In this document: positions 8,667-16,215 of the stretch, piece after piece
How the letters are laid out: the number at the start of each line of letters is the position of its first letter
Position numbering within the stretch: position 1 is the stretch's first letter
NCBI RefSeq assembly: GCF_029892485.1
Contig: NZ_JARXVG010000015.1
Coordinates: forward strand, 1 to 64,000
DNA from: Variovorax boronicumulans
GTDB taxonomy: Bacteria; Pseudomonadota; Gammaproteobacteria; Burkholderiales; Burkholderiaceae_C
Length of the DNA stretch: 64,000 bases
Direction: 5' to 3'
Translations under genes and position numbers: made by a program
The notes under the pieces: generated by a model
Told to the model about the DNA's origin: nothing
Database searches by the model: none
What the model saw: the letters and a program-made list of their open reading frames with translations, nothing else

Positions 8667-9935
8667 TTACTCTGCAGAAGCCCGTTTTCGATCTGGGGCG
8701 CGAGCCGCGCTTTGTCCTGGCGGTGGCCCATCAGTTCGCCTGCTCGAGGAGCGCGGTGCAATCGCGACCGCGCGCGCAGCCTCAGCCTCCGGCATCGGCC
8801 CCACGTAGCGTCCGCGCGGGCGGATGACTTGCGGCACGCCCAACTGCTCCAGGCTGTGCGCCAGCAGGCCGACGCTGCGCGCGGTGGCGAACAGTCCGAA
8901 GGCCGCGTCGGCGGGCATCCGATAGTGCGCCACCAGCGCAGCCAGCGCCACGTCGATGTTGGGCTGCAGCCCGGTCAGCGCCGTTACCTTCTCGATGAAG
9001 CGCACGATGACATCGGGCGGTTCGAACAGCGCCAGCAACGCGGCCGCGCGCGGATCGCCGTCGGGATAGAGGTGGTGACCGAAGCCCGCCAGGGGCAGAC
9101 CGGTCGACAGGTAATGCGCGACCACCTTGTCATCGCCAAGCCGTTCCACTTCGCTGAACAACGACTGCACGCGGCCCGAGGCATCGCCGTGCAGCGGGCC
9201 GGACAGCGTGGTCAGCCCTGCGAGCAGGCAGGCAGGCAACGAGGCACCGGTCGAGGCCGCGATGCGCGCGACGAAGGCCGAGCTTGTCAGTTCGTGGTCG
9301 GCCAGCAGCACCATCGCCGTGCGAAGCAGCTCGGCCACCTCGGGCGGCTGCTTCCAGCCCTTCGCGAAGCGCAGATGCAGCGGCTGGCGCCCCGGCTGCG
9401 CACCGAAGGCCGTAGCCAGCTGTCCGACCAGGCCCTGGGCCTCGTGATGCAGTACGCGGGTCAGCCGCCCGCGGGTCGAATGCCCTCCGGCGGACAAGCT
9501 GGCCAGCACCGTGAAGCCCGCAATGCGGCCCGGTTTGCCAGAGCGCGCCGTTGGCGATGACGCCGCGTCGGAAAAGTCGGCCGGCTGCTCTGCATCCCAC
9601 AGAAGCTGCGCGGCGTCTTCGAGCGTGGCCGTGCGGGCCAGGTTCACGGCGTCCTGGCCACGGTAGTGCGGGCGCCCGCGAAAGAACGAGCACAGCGCCG
9701 TCGGAATGCTCGGCTCCGACCCGAACAGGGTGTTGGCGGCCAACGTCTCGTGCTTGCGGCCGGCCTGCTTGCGCTTGGCGAGCCCGGCGACGTCTTCGGC
9801 ACGGTACAGGCTGCGCCGCGTGTCGACGGGGTCGGGCATGACCTCCAGCTTGCCGCGGCTCACGTAGGCGTACACGGTCTGGGGCTGAACCCCGAGAAGG
9901 CGGCATGCCTCGTCCATTGAAATCCAGGAAGCCAT
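8667..9935 (-). CDS. Helix-turn-helix/citrate synthase fusion protein
   Basis: A 422-residue protein. Residues 1-55 are a MerR/excisionase-type DNA-binding helix-turn-helix (SMDEACRLLGVQPQTVYAYV). Residues 75-385 are a citrate synthase fold. The catalytic triad looks complete: H249 in GPLHGDA, H287 in GFGHHLYP, and D328 in QPNIDVA. H214 in the DHEL motif and R353 in ARSVG also support a working fold. The C-terminal 35 residues are basic and Pro/Ser/Arg-rich. It is divergent from the 2-hydroxyacid dehydrogenase operon, with palindromes in the 108-base gap. It may condense an acyl-CoA with a 2-oxoacid, or sense such a metabolite and regulate the neighbouring operon. The DNA-binding role is inferred. 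Confidence 0.87.
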   Translation of the reverse strand: MASWISMDEACRLLGVQPQTVYAYVSRGKLEVMPDPVDTRRSLYRAEDVAGLAKRKQAGRKHETLAANTLFGSEPSIPTALCSFFRGRPHYRGQDAVNLARTATLEDAAQLLWDAEQPADFSDAASSPTARSGKPGRIAGFTVLASLSAGGHSTRGRLTRVLHHEAQGLVGQLATAFGAQPGRQPLHLRFAKGWKQPPEVAELLRTAMVLLADHELTSSAFVARIAASTGASLPACLLAGLTTLSGPLHGDASGRVQSLFSEVERLGDDKVVAHYLSTGLPLAGFGHHLYPDGDPRAAALLALFEPPDVIVRFIEKVTALTGLQPNIDVALAALVAHYRMPADAAFGLFATARSVGLLAHSLEQLGVPQVIRPRGRYVGPMPEAEAARAVAIAPRSSSRRTDGPPPGQSAARAPDRKRASAE

Positions 9936-9955
9936 GGTGGGATGCGAAGAGTTAT

Positions 9956-9994
9956 ATATTGATTTTACTAGTCAATATTGACGATTTCATCAAT
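9956..9994. promoter_or_regulatory. Palindromic operator candidate between divergent genes
   Basis: ATATTGA (9956-9962) and TCAATAT (9972-9978) form a perfect 7-base inverted repeat with a 9-base AT-rich spacer. A second pair, ATTGA (9977-9981) and TCAAT (9990-9994), overlaps it. The elements lie between the start codons of the HTH-citrate synthase gene and the 2-hydroxyacid dehydrogenase gene, so one bound dimer could control both. The AT-rich block also suits -10 elements. Confidence 0.5.
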
Positions 9995-10043
9995 CCATTT
10001 CTAACATGCATCCACCCTGACGACCGACCCCGAACGAACCGAC

Positions 10044-10997
10044 ATGAAGCCCCGCGTCCTGCAACTCAATCCGATCCTGATCCCCGCGATCAACGACCAG
10101 CTCGCATCGCTCTACACCGTGCACAGGTACTTCGAGATGACAGACCGCGAGGCTTGGCTGCGCGAACATGGCGGCGCCGTCGACGCGGTGATCACCGGCG
10201 GCCACACCGGCATCTCGCAGGCGATGCTGGCGCAGTTGCCGGCGCTCAAGGTGGTGGCCGTCAACGGCGTCGGCACCGACGCGGTGGACCTCGCGTACTG
10301 CCGCGAACGCCGCCTGCCGGTGACCGCCACATTGGGCGCGCTGACCGAAGACGTGGCGGACCTGGCCATCGGCCTGCTGATCGCGGCCTGCCGCAACCTG
10401 TGCGCCGGCGATCGTTTCGTGCGCGCCGGCCAGTGGGCGCTGCACCCGCAACCCAGCGCCTTGCCGCTGGCGCGCCGGTTCAGCGGCATGCGCGTGGGCA
10501 TTGTCGGCATGGGACGCGTCGGGCGCGCGGTATCGGTTCGGGCGTCGGCCTTCGGCTGCACGATCCGCTACACCGACCTGCACCGCATGGACGACCTCCC
10601 GCACACCTTCGTGCCGGACCTGGCCGAGCTCGCCCGCGACGTCGACGCGCTCGTGCTGTGCGCCGCGGCGGACAAGGCCGAGGGCATCGTCGACGCCCGG
10701 GTGCTCGATGCGCTCGGCCCGCGCGGCTTCCTGGTCAACGTCGCACGTGGCCGGCTGGTCAACGAGGCCGACCTGACGGCGGCGCTGGTCGACGGACGCA
10801 TTGCTGGCGCGGGGTTGGACGTGTTCGTCGACGAGCCGCACGTGCCCGCCGCGCTGCGCCAGTCCGAGCACGCCACGCTCCAGGCCCACCGCGCCAGCGC
10901 CACCTGGGAGACGCGCACCGCAATGGGCCAGATGGTGCTCGACAGCATTGCCCAGGCGCTGGCCGGGGAGCGCCCGGCGATGAGCCTGACGACCTGA
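10044..10997 (+). CDS. D-isomer 2-hydroxyacid dehydrogenase family protein
   Basis: A 317-residue NAD(P)-dependent oxidoreductase of the D-2-hydroxyacid dehydrogenase (glyoxylate/hydroxypyruvate reductase) family, which interconverts 2-oxoacids and D-2-hydroxyacids in the cytosol. The Rossmann dinucleotide motif is VGIVGMGRVGRAV (about 152-164). The Arg of NVARGRLVNE and the Asp/Glu of DVFVDEP are conserved. The usual catalytic His sits in LQAHRASATWETR near the C-terminus. It is the first gene of the rightward cluster 10044-12818 and ends 22 bases before the fumarylacetoacetase-family pseudogene. The substrate is not predictable from sequence alone. Confidence 0.87.
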   Translation: MKPRVLQLNPILIPAINDQLASLYTVHRYFEMTDREAWLREHGGAVDAVITGGHTGISQAMLAQLPALKVVAVNGVGTDAVDLAYCRERRLPVTATLGALTEDVADLAIGLLIAACRNLCAGDRFVRAGQWALHPQPSALPLARRFSGMRVGIVGMGRVGRAVSVRASAFGCTIRYTDLHRMDDLPHTFVPDLAELARDVDALVLCAAADKAEGIVDARVLDALGPRGFLVNVARGRLVNEADLTAALVDGRIAGAGLDVFVDEPHVPAALRQSEHATLQAHRASATWETRTAMGQMVLDSIAQALAGERPAMSLTT

Positions 10998-11019
10998 GCC
11001 CACAGCCCATCCCCACGCC

Positions 11020-11713
11020 ATGACGGACTTCGTCGTCCCACCTCGCGCGCCGAACACCCTGCCGGTGGTCGGCAGCACTGCGCTCTTTCCCATCGGCCGC
11101 GTGTTCTGCATCGGCCGCAACTACCGATGGACCTCCGACGAGGCGCCGCCGGCAGAGATGCCCGCCTGGTTCATGAAGCCCGCCAACACGGTCCTGCTGG
11201 CGCAAGGGAGCCTGCCCTACCCGCCGGGCACCGCCGACTTCTGCCACGAGATCGAACTCGTGGTGGCGCTCGGCCGCGGCGGCCGCGACATCGACCCGGC
11301 ACAGGTGGAGCCGGATCACATCTGGGGCTATGCCGCAGGCCTGGACCTCACGCGGCGCGACCTGCAGCAGCAGGCCAAGCGCGCCGGCGGCCCCTGGGAG
11401 CCCGCCAAGGCCTTCGACCATTCCGCACCGTGCACGCCACTGGTACCGGCCCGGGCATGCGGCCACCCCCCGAGAAGGCGCGCTGTGGCTCGCGGTCAAT
11501 GGCGTCGAGCGGCAGCGCGCCGACGTGGCCGATCTGCTGTGGCCGGTGCCCGCGCTGGTGGCAATGCTGTCGCGATCGGTGGCGCTCGCGCCCGGCGACC
11601 TGATCTACACAGGCACGCCCGCTGGCGTGGGCGCGCTGCAGCCGGGCGACGTCGTCAGCGGCGGCGTCGCGGGCATCGGCACGTTCACGATGACCGTCAG
11701 AGGCGCTCTTTGA
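11020..11713 (+). pseudogene. Fumarylacetoacetate hydrolase family gene, frameshifted
   Basis: The first part (11020 to about 11470) encodes the FAH-family N-terminus (FCIGRNYRWTSDE, ...WFMKPANTV, CHEIELVVALG, WGYAAGLDLTRRDLQQQAK). The C-terminal half continues one frame further on (REGALWLAVNGVERQ, ALAPGDLIYTGTPAGVG, ...FTMTVRGAL) to a TGA at 11711-11713. The switch falls in a run of six C at 11466-11471. Removing one C restores CGHPREGALWL without a break. The intact product would be a metal-dependent C-C hydrolase, isomerase or decarboxylase of about 230 residues. Either the gene is truly inactive or the base is a sequencing error. Without the shift the protein would read on to 11847. Confidence 0.85.
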
Positions 11714-11847
11714 CTACCAGCACGCAACCAAAGATCGCGCTGGTCACCGGTGCCGGAAGCGGCATCGGCCGCACGCGGCTGAGCACCAGACACGCACCCG
11801 CTGGCGCTTTGCGACGATCGATCAACAACCAAAGGAGACAAAGATGA
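11710..11847 (+). pseudogene. N-terminal remnant of a short-chain dehydrogenase
   Basis: A TTG at 11710 overlaps the FAH stop and opens TTSTQPKIALVTGAGSGIGR, the unmistakable NAD-binding start of a short-chain dehydrogenase/reductase (TGxxxGIG). Homology then ends after about 20 residues, and the frame runs through unrelated sequence to a stop at 11847, inside the start region of the next gene. The NAG, Ser-Tyr-Lys and C-terminal parts are missing, so some 700 bases were probably deleted between the remnant and the Bug gene. Confidence 0.75.
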
Positions 11848-12818
11848 AACTCAACCCACTGCTCAAGGCCCTCGCCGTCTCTGCCGCCCTGGCCGTGCTG
11901 CCGCACGCGGCATCGGCCCAGGCCTACCCCACCCGTGCCATCAAGATCATCGTGCCGGCCCCGCCGGGCGGCGCCATCGACACCATCGCTCGCGTGGTCG
12001 GGGACAAGCTCGCCATGTCGATGGGACAGCCGGTGGTCGTCGACAACCGGCCGGGTGCGTCCAACAACCTCGGCACCGACGTGCTCGCCAAGTCGGTGCC
12101 CGACGGCTACACCATCGGCATCGTCGGCGGCAGCCACAACACCAACAAGTTCCTGTTCAAGAACCTGGGCTGGGACCCCGAGAAGAGCTTCGAGCCGATC
12201 GTCTACACCCACGAGGTGCCGCTGGTGTTCGCGATCTACCCGCAGATTCCGGCCAGGACGCTGCCCGAATTCATCGCCTGGATGAAGGCCAACCCGGACC
12301 AGGCCAAGGTCGCCACATCGGGCCGCGGCAGCGCACAGGAAATGGCGGCCGAGATGTTCCGCATGGCGAGCGGCGCGCCGATGCTGCTGGTGCCCTACAA
12401 GGGATCGTCAGCCGCGCACTCGGACCTGCTGGCCGGACGCACCGCGCTCTTCATCGACACCATCAGCGCCATCCAGGCACAGGCCAAGGCCGGGAACGTG
12501 CGCGCCATCGCGGTGTCCACTCGCAAGCGGGCTTCGTCCCTGCCGGAAGTGCCGACCGCGGACGAGCAGGGTCTGAAGGGCTACGACGCCAACACCAACG
12601 GTGGTTTCCTGGCGCCGGCCGGCACGCCCAAGGCCATCATCGACAAGCTCAACACCGAGATCAACGCGGCACTGAAGCTGCCCGATGTGCGCGCCAAGCT
12701 GGAGGCGGCGGGCATCGATATCCGGGGCGGCACGCCGCAGGCCTACGCCGCTCTGATCAAGTCGGACCTCGCCAAGTGGGGCAAGGTCGTGAAGGACGCC
12801 GGCATTGCGGCGGAGTGA
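11844..12818 (+). CDS. Bug-family tripartite tricarboxylate receptor
   Basis: A 324-residue periplasmic solute-binding protein (TctC/Bug family). It has a Sec signal peptide (residues 1-26, ...HAASAQA) and the family start YPTRAIKIIVPAPPGGAID. The motifs VVVDNRPGASNN, the VATSGRGS loop and LLVPYKGSSAAHSDLLAG are conserved. A strong ribosome site (AAAGGAGACA) precedes the ATG. Such receptors are greatly expanded in Burkholderiales and bind organic acids, often working with shared membrane subunits. No TctA or TctB genes lie nearby. Context with oxidoreductase and FAH genes suggests uptake of a hydroxy- or oxo-acid substrate. Confidence 0.93.
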   Translation: MKLNPLLKALAVSAALAVLPHAASAQAYPTRAIKIIVPAPPGGAIDTIARVVGDKLAMSMGQPVVVDNRPGASNNLGTDVLAKSVPDGYTIGIVGGSHNTNKFLFKNLGWDPEKSFEPIVYTHEVPLVFAIYPQIPARTLPEFIAWMKANPDQAKVATSGRGSAQEMAAEMFRMASGAPMLLVPYKGSSAAHSDLLAGRTALFIDTISAIQAQAKAGNVRAIAVSTRKRASSLPEVPTADEQGLKGYDANTNGGFLAPAGTPKAIIDKLNTEINAALKLPDVRAKLEAAGIDIRGGTPQAYAALIKSDLAKWGKVVKDAGIAAE

Positions 12819-12856
12819 CGGGCGCGAAAGCCTGAACGGAAGACGTGGAGTGACAG

Positions 12857-13747
12857 GTGGGCAGTGATTGGAATTTCGAGGCACACATGGGCGCGGAGAC
12901 CCTGCGAGGCCGCGAGCAAGGTCCGTCCCGGCTGGCGCCAAGCGTCGCCCGTGTTCGCAGCGCGACCGGTGGAACGGGCATTACCGAGCCTTATCCGGTT
13001 CATGAGGCGTTTCTTGTCGTCCTGCGGCTCCAACCCTATCGCGTGGCAGATCTGTGGGTCGACAACAGGAGGGTGTCTCACGATGCCGTGAGCACGGGAA
13101 CGCTGTCGATCTACGATCTTGATCGCCTCTGGATGGCGAACATGGATGCACCATTCGACTGCCTGCAATTTCATGTTTCGCAGGACGACGTTGATCGGGT
13201 GGCAGACGAGATCGGTGAGCGGCCGGGGCAGCGATTGCACTGCCCGCCGGAGAGCAGCGTCATCGATCCGGTGGTACATCATCTCGGCCTCGTGATGGCG
13301 CCGGCGCTCGAGGCCCCTGTCGAATTTCCGCGGCTCTTCATCGATCATCTGACGCTGGCCATTCATGCCCACCTGATCGATCGCTACGCGACGGTCGCGT
13401 CGCGCAGACGCGTCACGAACGTGCAGCTCGCACCCTGGCAGAAACGCCGCGCCGTCGACTTCCTGGGGTCCAGGCTGGCGAAAGACGTGTCCATCGAAGA
13501 CGTGGCCCGTGAATGCAGGCTTTCGCGGAGTCACTTCATCAAGGCGTTCAAGGCCAGCGTAGGACTGCCGCCGCATCAGTGGGTTCTTCTGCAGCGCGTT
13601 GAACGCGCAAAGCAGCTGATGCAGGGCACCGCCATGACGCTTGCGGATATTGCCGTGGAGGTTGGGTTCAACGACCAAAGCCATTTGACCCGCCGCTTCC
13701 GCCAGGCAGTTGGTACGGCGCCGGCGGCTTGGAAAAGATCGCGGTAG
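12857..13747 (+). CDS. AraC-family transcriptional regulator
   Basis: A 296-residue regulator beginning at GTG 12857; a later ATG at 12887 is possible. The C-terminal 100 residues form the double helix-turn-helix of AraC/XylS (SIEDVARECRLSRSHFIKAF and LADIAVEVGFNDQSHLTRRF). The N-terminal 180 residues are an effector-binding region without a recognised ligand pocket. It lies 38 bases after the Bug receptor on the same strand and could control that operon or remote genes. Confidence 0.88.
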   Translation: MGSDWNFEAHMGAETLRGREQGPSRLAPSVARVRSATGGTGITEPYPVHEAFLVVLRLQPYRVADLWVDNRRVSHDAVSTGTLSIYDLDRLWMANMDAPFDCLQFHVSQDDVDRVADEIGERPGQRLHCPPESSVIDPVVHHLGLVMAPALEAPVEFPRLFIDHLTLAIHAHLIDRYATVASRRRVTNVQLAPWQKRRAVDFLGSRLAKDVSIEDVARECRLSRSHFIKAFKASVGLPPHQWVLLQRVERAKQLMQGTAMTLADIAVEVGFNDQSHLTRRFRQAVGTAPAAWKRSR

Positions 13748-13753
13748 TTGCGT

Positions 13754-14008
13754 CTAAAAGAGCGTCCTTGCGCGCGGAAAGACGGTCCCCGACAGGGGGT
13801 GCAAAGCAGCCAATTTTTCTTTGTGTTCGCTCATCATCGCCTCGAAGCGCGCGTCCGCCGCGATACGCAACGCGGAAACAACGTCCAACTCTGCCCGTAG
13901 CTCGGCAGCGCTGCCTGTGAACCCGCCTCGGCATAGGACCCGATGTGCCGATAAAGCTTTGGCCTCGGCTTCGATCCAGGCGACATAGCCATCGCTGTAC
14001 ACCGACAT
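13754..14008 (-). CDS. Small hypothetical protein
   Basis: An 84-residue soluble protein (MSVYSDGYVAWIEAEAKAL...), mostly alpha-helical and charged, convergent with the AraC gene. The ATG at 14008 has a good ribosome site (GAGGA, nine bases upstream), so I prefer it over an ATG at 14080. No family recognised. A helical segment ending FEAMMSEHKEKLAALH could be a short coiled coil. Confidence 0.55.
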   Translation of the reverse strand: MSVYSDGYVAWIEAEAKALSAHRVLCRGGFTGSAAELRAELDVVSALRIAADARFEAMMSEHKEKLAALHPLSGTVFPRARTLF

Positions 14009-14162
14009 GTCAGATTCCTCATTTCGAAGATTGATCTTTTGGCCGTCATGGCAAGCGTCATCCTGCTCGGCGCAGACCACGATAGCTCATGCGGGAGGAC
14101 TGCGTCGCATGTACCAGCTCAGCCTCTTCCAGGTGAACAGCGCGAGATAGACGGCCATGACG

Positions 14163-14426
14163 TCAGCTGAGAAACTGCGTTTCACCAACCGGGGATGCAT
14201 CTTCATCGTCGCCCGCGACGCGAGGCCCGATCCGCTCGTCTGATGCGAGACGCTCCAACGCCCCCATGCCCGCCTGGAGCGCGTCGAGCCAAATGTCGTA
14301 GCCTTCGCCGGCAGATTGGAGTTCGACCCAGTGGCTCGCGTCGTCGCCTTCTTCCATGAGCACCCAATGGAAGTGCCCCGGGTCCGGCTCGTCGACGTGC
14401 ACAGAAATGCGCCGGATCTTGCTCAT
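14163..14426 (-). CDS. Small hypothetical protein, second gene of a pair
   Basis: An 87-residue acidic protein (MSKIRRISVHVDEPDPGHFH...) with WVLMEEGDDASHWVELQSA and no signal peptide or membrane segment. Its ATG (14424-14426) overlaps the TGA of the DUF3606 gene by one base (TGATG), so the two are translationally coupled. Function unknown. The aromatic- and acid-rich composition suggests a small beta-rich stress or adaptor protein, but this is a guess. Confidence 0.65.
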   Translation of the reverse strand: MSKIRRISVHVDEPDPGHFHWVLMEEGDDASHWVELQSAGEGYDIWLDALQAGMGALERLASDERIGPRVAGDDEDASPVGETQFLS

Positions 14427-14605
14427 CAGCGCCTCCCGCCCAGGTACTCGCGCACGGCTTCTGCCGAGTTGCCCACGGCCTTCACCGCATCGCGCAACTG
14501 AGTCTCCGAGCATTTGAGAGACTCGGTCCACGAACGCACCTCGTGCGGTTCGTCGATCGCAATCAGCTTCCGGTCCAGGCCGGTCTTTTTCGTATCGTCT
14601 GCCAT
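14426..14605 (-). CDS. DUF3606 domain protein
   Basis: A 59-residue protein of the DUF3606 family, function unknown. MADDTKKTGLDRKLIAIDEP is followed by EVRSWTESLKCSETQLRDAV and VGNSAEAVREYL, the family's two-helix layout with the conserved Asp-Arg, Glu-x-x-x-W and L-x-x-A-V. The ATG at 14605 gives the usual family length; an upstream ATG at 14668 would add unmatched residues. Members of this family often sit near stress genes. It is coupled to the 87-residue gene. Confidence 0.78.
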   Translation of the reverse strand: MADDTKKTGLDRKLIAIDEPHEVRSWTESLKCSETQLRDAVKAVGNSAEAVREYLGGRR

Positions 14606-14825
14606 GTCGGCCTCCAGTCTGCGCGCGGAAGAGCCCGTGCGAACCCAAGCTGACAGGATCGCAGGCACGAAGCCATGCCGGTTTGCCGCGTTTTGCTGAC
14701 GGTGGTTCTCCTACGCGCAGCCCACCTTGCGGCTCACTCGCCAATCTAGCCGGCTGCATGGGTGGTGCCTTGTCGGACGGTGCCGCTCGTCTCACTTGTT
14801 GGCTCTGCGCGTTCCTACAAGACTT

Positions 14826-14874
14826 GGTCGACAGGTAGGTAGCCTTTGGGCAAAGGCCCCTTGGGGGTCGACAG
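14826..14874 (+). promoter_or_regulatory. Direct repeat upstream of the lone receiver gene
   Basis: GGTCGACAG occurs at 14826-14834 and again at 14866-14874, exactly 40 bases apart (about four helical turns), ending 10 bases before the ATG of the receiver gene. Spacing on one face of the helix fits a cooperative regulator, but two short matches can occur by chance. Confidence 0.3.
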
Positions 14875-14884
14875 ATTGCCTGCC

Positions 14885-15262
14885 ATGCCTGTAACCGCAT
14901 TCCTCGTCGAAGACAACAAGGTCATCAGAGACAACCTCATTCCTGCCATCGAGAGCTTGTCGGCCGCCCGCGTGGAAGGCGTTGCGGAAACCGCTGACGA
15001 CGCCGTCGCCTGGCTGATCTCCCATGATGGCCATTGGGACGTGGCCGTGGTGGATCTCTTCCTTCGGAAAGGATCTGGGCTCAACGTCGTCGAGCGTTGC
15101 CGAGACAGGGAGCCACACCAGCGTGTGGTGGTCCTTTCCAACTACGCGACGCCTGAAATGCGGCGTCAGGCGTTGCTGCTCGGCGCAGATGCGGTGTTCG
15201 ACAAATCTACGGAGACCGATGCCTTGATCGACTTTCTGGAAACGCTCAATGGCCCACCCTAG
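14885..15262 (+). CDS. Single-domain response regulator
   Basis: A 125-residue receiver domain with no output domain, CheY-like in layout. It keeps the acidic pair (LVEDN, D9), the phospho-acceptor Asp in VAVVDLFLRKG, the Ser of VVLSNY and the Lys of FDKSTE. The ATG at 14885 starts directly before the first beta strand (MPVTAFLVEDNK); an upstream ATG at 14846 adds unmatched residues. No partner kinase is adjacent. It could accept phosphate from the orphan kinase at 5799-7067, which is speculation. Confidence 0.85.
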   Translation: MPVTAFLVEDNKVIRDNLIPAIESLSAARVEGVAETADDAVAWLISHDGHWDVAVVDLFLRKGSGLNVVERCRDREPHQRVVVLSNYATPEMRRQALLLGADAVFDKSTETDALIDFLETLNGPP

Positions 15263-15418
15263 GAGGGCCGCAATCTTTTTTCGTTCTGGCGCGACACACC
15301 CTGCGGGAGCGATCCGGATCACGATGGCGGCTTCCGGACATCGCAACGCGTACGAACTTAGGCCGCGCCAGGCAGAAGTCCCAGGTGTCCATTCGCACAT
15401 TCAGCCTGCGGCTGGAGC

Positions 15419-16114
15419 TCACTCGCTATGCTCGCGCGCGTAGAGCCGGAGACCGTCGACGTTCAACACGTCGATGCTTCCGTAGCGGATGTGAAGCAGG
15501 CCCGCTTCCTCTAACTCGTGCAGGGCGCGATGGGCGACCTGGCGGGAAATGCCGGCCAACCGCCCAATCTCCTCCTGCGATATATGCAGCACTGGATGGG
15601 TCTGGGGATTGAGTTGGGGATTGAAGAGTTCAGCCAGGCAGCTCGCCACACGCGAATTGATGTCGTGCATCCGATAGCTCTCGGCAAGCGCAATGAACTG
15701 GCCGAGCCTTGCGTTGAGCTGGTCGATCATGAAATGGCAGAAGCTCAGGCTGTTGGCGATCAGGTAGTGGAAGGTCTGGCTCGGCATCAATGCAATGCGA
15801 CTGTCGCGCAACGCGACAACACCGTAGGGACGCAGTTCCCCCTTCAGCACAGCGCCCTCCCCGAGCCACCCGCCATTGGATACGCCAGTCAAGGTGGTGC
15901 TACGGCCGTCCGCCGAAAGCACGTCGACCTTGACCATGCCTTCGACGACGCCGATCCAGTGCGTTGCGAAGCTCGATTTTTGACAGACGATTTCGCCCGC
16001 TGAATAGAAACGCTCCTGCGTTTCCAACTCGACACGCAGAAGTTGCTCTTGCGACAGGCCGCGAGCCCAAGCAGCCGCTCGCAACATTGCAATGGTCTGC
16101 ACGTGGTTTGTCAT
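15419..16114 (-). CDS. Crp/Fnr-family transcriptional regulator
   Basis: A 231-residue regulator with an N-terminal cyclic-nucleotide-binding-type beta-barrel (about 20-130; GEIVCQKSSFATHWIGVVEG, GGWLGEGAVLKGELRPY) and a C-terminal winged helix (about 150-225; ISQEEIGRLAGISRQVAHRALHELE). The single Cys in the N-terminal part rules out an FNR-type iron-sulfur cluster. The start is next to a short inverted repeat (AGAAAG/CTTTCT, 16116-16128). It is divergent from the tannase gene, with a 101-base gap, and may control it. Confidence 0.9.
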   Translation of the reverse strand: MTNHVQTIAMLRAAAWARGLSQEQLLRVELETQERFYSAGEIVCQKSSFATHWIGVVEGMVKVDVLSADGRSTTLTGVSNGGWLGEGAVLKGELRPYGVVALRDSRIALMPSQTFHYLIANSLSFCHFMIDQLNARLGQFIALAESYRMHDINSRVASCLAELFNPQLNPQTHPVLHISQEEIGRLAGISRQVAHRALHELEEAGLLHIRYGSIDVLNVDGLRLYAREHSE

Positions 16115-16215
16115 TAGAAAGACTTTCTTCCTCTGCCTTACTGCCTAGCATGCGCTGCGCAGGCGCCGGTCCGAGTCGCCTGAGTTTATGTGGCACTACG
16201 AACAGGAGACAAATC

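Noticed and set aside
11020..11847. One continuous 275-residue protein over the FAH and SDR remnants
   Set aside because: After about 11470 the frame is Arg-rich and unrelated to the family, while the true C-terminus continues in the next frame.
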